From: Pseudoalteromonas shioyasakiensis
Lineage (GTDB): Bacteria; Pseudomonadota; Gammaproteobacteria; Enterobacterales; Alteromonadaceae
DNA length: 64,000 bases
Direction: 5' to 3'
Assembly (NCBI RefSeq): GCF_001550135.1
Contig: NZ_LRUE01000015.1
Location: 372,001-436,000 of the forward strand
In this document: in pieces, positions 63,123 through 64,000 of the stretch
Numbering within the stretch: position 1 is the stretch's first letter
Layout of the letters: each line of letters begins with the position of its first letter
Made by a program: the position numbers and the translations under genes
The notes under the pieces: generated by a model
The model's input: only the letters and a program-made list of their open reading frames with translations
Told to the model about the DNA's origin: nothing
Database searches by the model: none

Positions 63123-64000
63123 ATGATGGAAAACGTGACGCCACGGGAATTGGCACGCTTATTTGATAGTACACACCAGCTACTTAAGCTTTATCATCAA
63201 AAGCAAAAATGGTCACAAATTTTCCCTTTGTTAAGTAATCTAGCTGAGCGTTATTACCTGCTGTATCAAGCCTGCCCAAAAGGTATGCAAGCACAACTAA
63301 GCTTGTATGTACCGAACCATGGTTACACCACAAACTTAGTTGTAAACCAATGTGTTGTCGCTTGCATTTTGTGCCGCAGCCTTAACTACAACCAAGCCAT
63401 TAGCGAACAAATTATTAGTTGCTGTTTAGCCAATTACCTTTGCGTTCAATCCCAAAGTAATAAGTTAGCGGCAGGACAGACCCTGACGGCTCAAGATAAA
63501 AAGCTTTGGCAGTGTCGCCATCAATTAGCAGCAAAATTACTAAAAGACTCAGGCCCACATACGCTTTCTATTCAGCATTTATTAGCGCGATTAAATAAAT
63601 ATAAACAAGCCCTATTAAGCGCGCCAAAAATTATGATTTACGATGGCGCAACAACCTTAGTTGCTTTGGCTAATATTATTGCCATGAATACGACTTACCG
63701 CGAGTCAGGTGGTCACATTAGTGTGCACAAAGCCTTAGCTGATATTTATTTACGCACCCCTAATGAATTTGCCCAAAATGCTATAAAAGCACTGATTGCG
63801 CATATTGGCCCATACATTCCGGCCAGTGAAGTAAAGTACGCCGAACAAGTACTTATTTATTTAGCCACAGATGAACATGGCCGCCATATATTGGTTGATG
63901 CCAGCCGCCCTGAAAAAATTCGTTGGCATCGCTTTAAAGCAAGCTTAACTATTTTTGACAAACAAAGGCATTGTAAAGACTCTCGTTTGCTATACACAGT
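63123..64000 (+). CDS. Partial ORF, degenerate HD-GYP-like protein
   Basis: An open frame of at least 292 codons that runs off the window, starting at ATG ATG (63123). After a helical N-terminus it has segments laid out like an HD-GYP domain: CVVACILCRSLNYNQAISEQ, KIMIYDGATTLVALANIIAM, then YRESGGHISVHKALADIYLR and ALIAHIGPYIPASEVKYAEQVLIYLA. The last two resemble the C-terminal part of HD-GYP proteins, but I cannot find the HD and GYP metal residues, so it may be a signalling protein without phosphodiesterase activity. No clear ribosome-binding site. The 3' end is missing. Confidence 0.7.
   Translation, partial: MMENVTPRELARLFDSTHQLLKLYHQKQKWSQIFPLLSNLAERYYLLYQACPKGMQAQLSLYVPNHGYTTNLVVNQCVVACILCRSLNYNQAISEQIISCCLANYLCVQSQSNKLAAGQTLTAQDKKLWQCRHQLAAKLLKDSGPHTLSIQHLLARLNKYKQALLSAPKIMIYDGATTLVALANIIAMNTTYRESGGHISVHKALADIYLRTPNEFAQNAIKALIAHIGPYIPASEVKYAEQVLIYLATDEHGRHILVDASRPEKIRWHRFKASLTIFDKQRHCKDSRLLYT

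Overview
The window looks like chromosomal DNA of a marine gammaproteobacterium of the order Alteromonadales, most likely Pseudoalteromonas. This rests on gene content (a large carbohydrate-type TonB-dependent receptor, secreted M4 and M28 proteases with tandem PPC domains, an M61 protease, minCDE next to ycgL, an E. coli-like rnd/fadD/tsaB/yoaA block), moderately low GC, and short hairpin-rich intergenic repeats. It is an inference from content; no rRNA or database match was available. I see no tRNA or rRNA gene, no intact insertion sequence, no prophage and no CRISPR array.

Layout. 0-2.6 kb: an AdhP-type alcohol dehydrogenase with a perfect FNR box, a divergent GbsR/MarR regulator, and a small membrane protein gene lying between two copies of an intergenic repeat. 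2.7-6.4 kb: housekeeping genes (lytic transglycosylase, ycgL, minCDE, GNAT). 6.5-19.6 kb: a sugar-related accessory block with a TonB receptor, CutC plus a BadF/GlcNAc-kinase-like gene, a PAS-AraC regulator, then a one-strand run of Gfo/Idh/MocA oxidoreductase, TIM-barrel isomerase, MFS permease, DUF1080 (3-keto-disaccharide hydrolase family), GMC oxidoreductase, its Tat/lipoprotein small subunit and an exported TIM barrel. 19.7-21.3 kb: AT-rich small membrane ORFs and a gene-poor gap. 21.3-29.6 kb: rnd, fadD, an alpha/beta hydrolase, alkaline phosphatase, tsaB, yoaA. 29.7-33.9 kb: the two PPC-domain proteases. 34.2-38.2 kb: MscS channel, Na+/H+ antiporter with a structured leader, GAF-GGDEF protein. 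38.3-45.6 kb: a complete histidine operon (hisGDCBHAFI) headed by an unlisted 16-residue leader peptide and attenuator. 45.6-47.8 kb: LysR regulator and NepI-like exporter, divergent. 48-54.3 kb: an AraC-linked set (alpha/beta hydrolase, two related cupins, cyclophilin-like protein, Tat-signal zinc alcohol dehydrogenase) that resembles an aldehyde or electrophile response locus. 54.4-58.8 kb: a beta-solenoid protein with seven exact DGSG turns, a lipoprotein, DUF1289, a GT25 glycosyltransferase, an M61 protease. 58.9-64 kb: a GGDEF protein, ppnN, xni, a DUF3192 protein, and an ORF running off the window edge that resembles a degenerate HD-GYP protein.

The best candidate for an incompletely described system is the 12.1-19.6 kb run. 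Its parts fit a glycoside pathway through 3-keto intermediates: periplasmic C3 oxidation by the GMC enzyme exported with its Tat-signal partner, cleavage by the exported DUF1080 and TIM-barrel proteins, uptake by the MFS permease, and further conversion by the cytoplasmic oxidoreductase and TIM barrel, under a PAS-AraC regulator. The substrate is unknown. A possible attenuator sits before its last gene.
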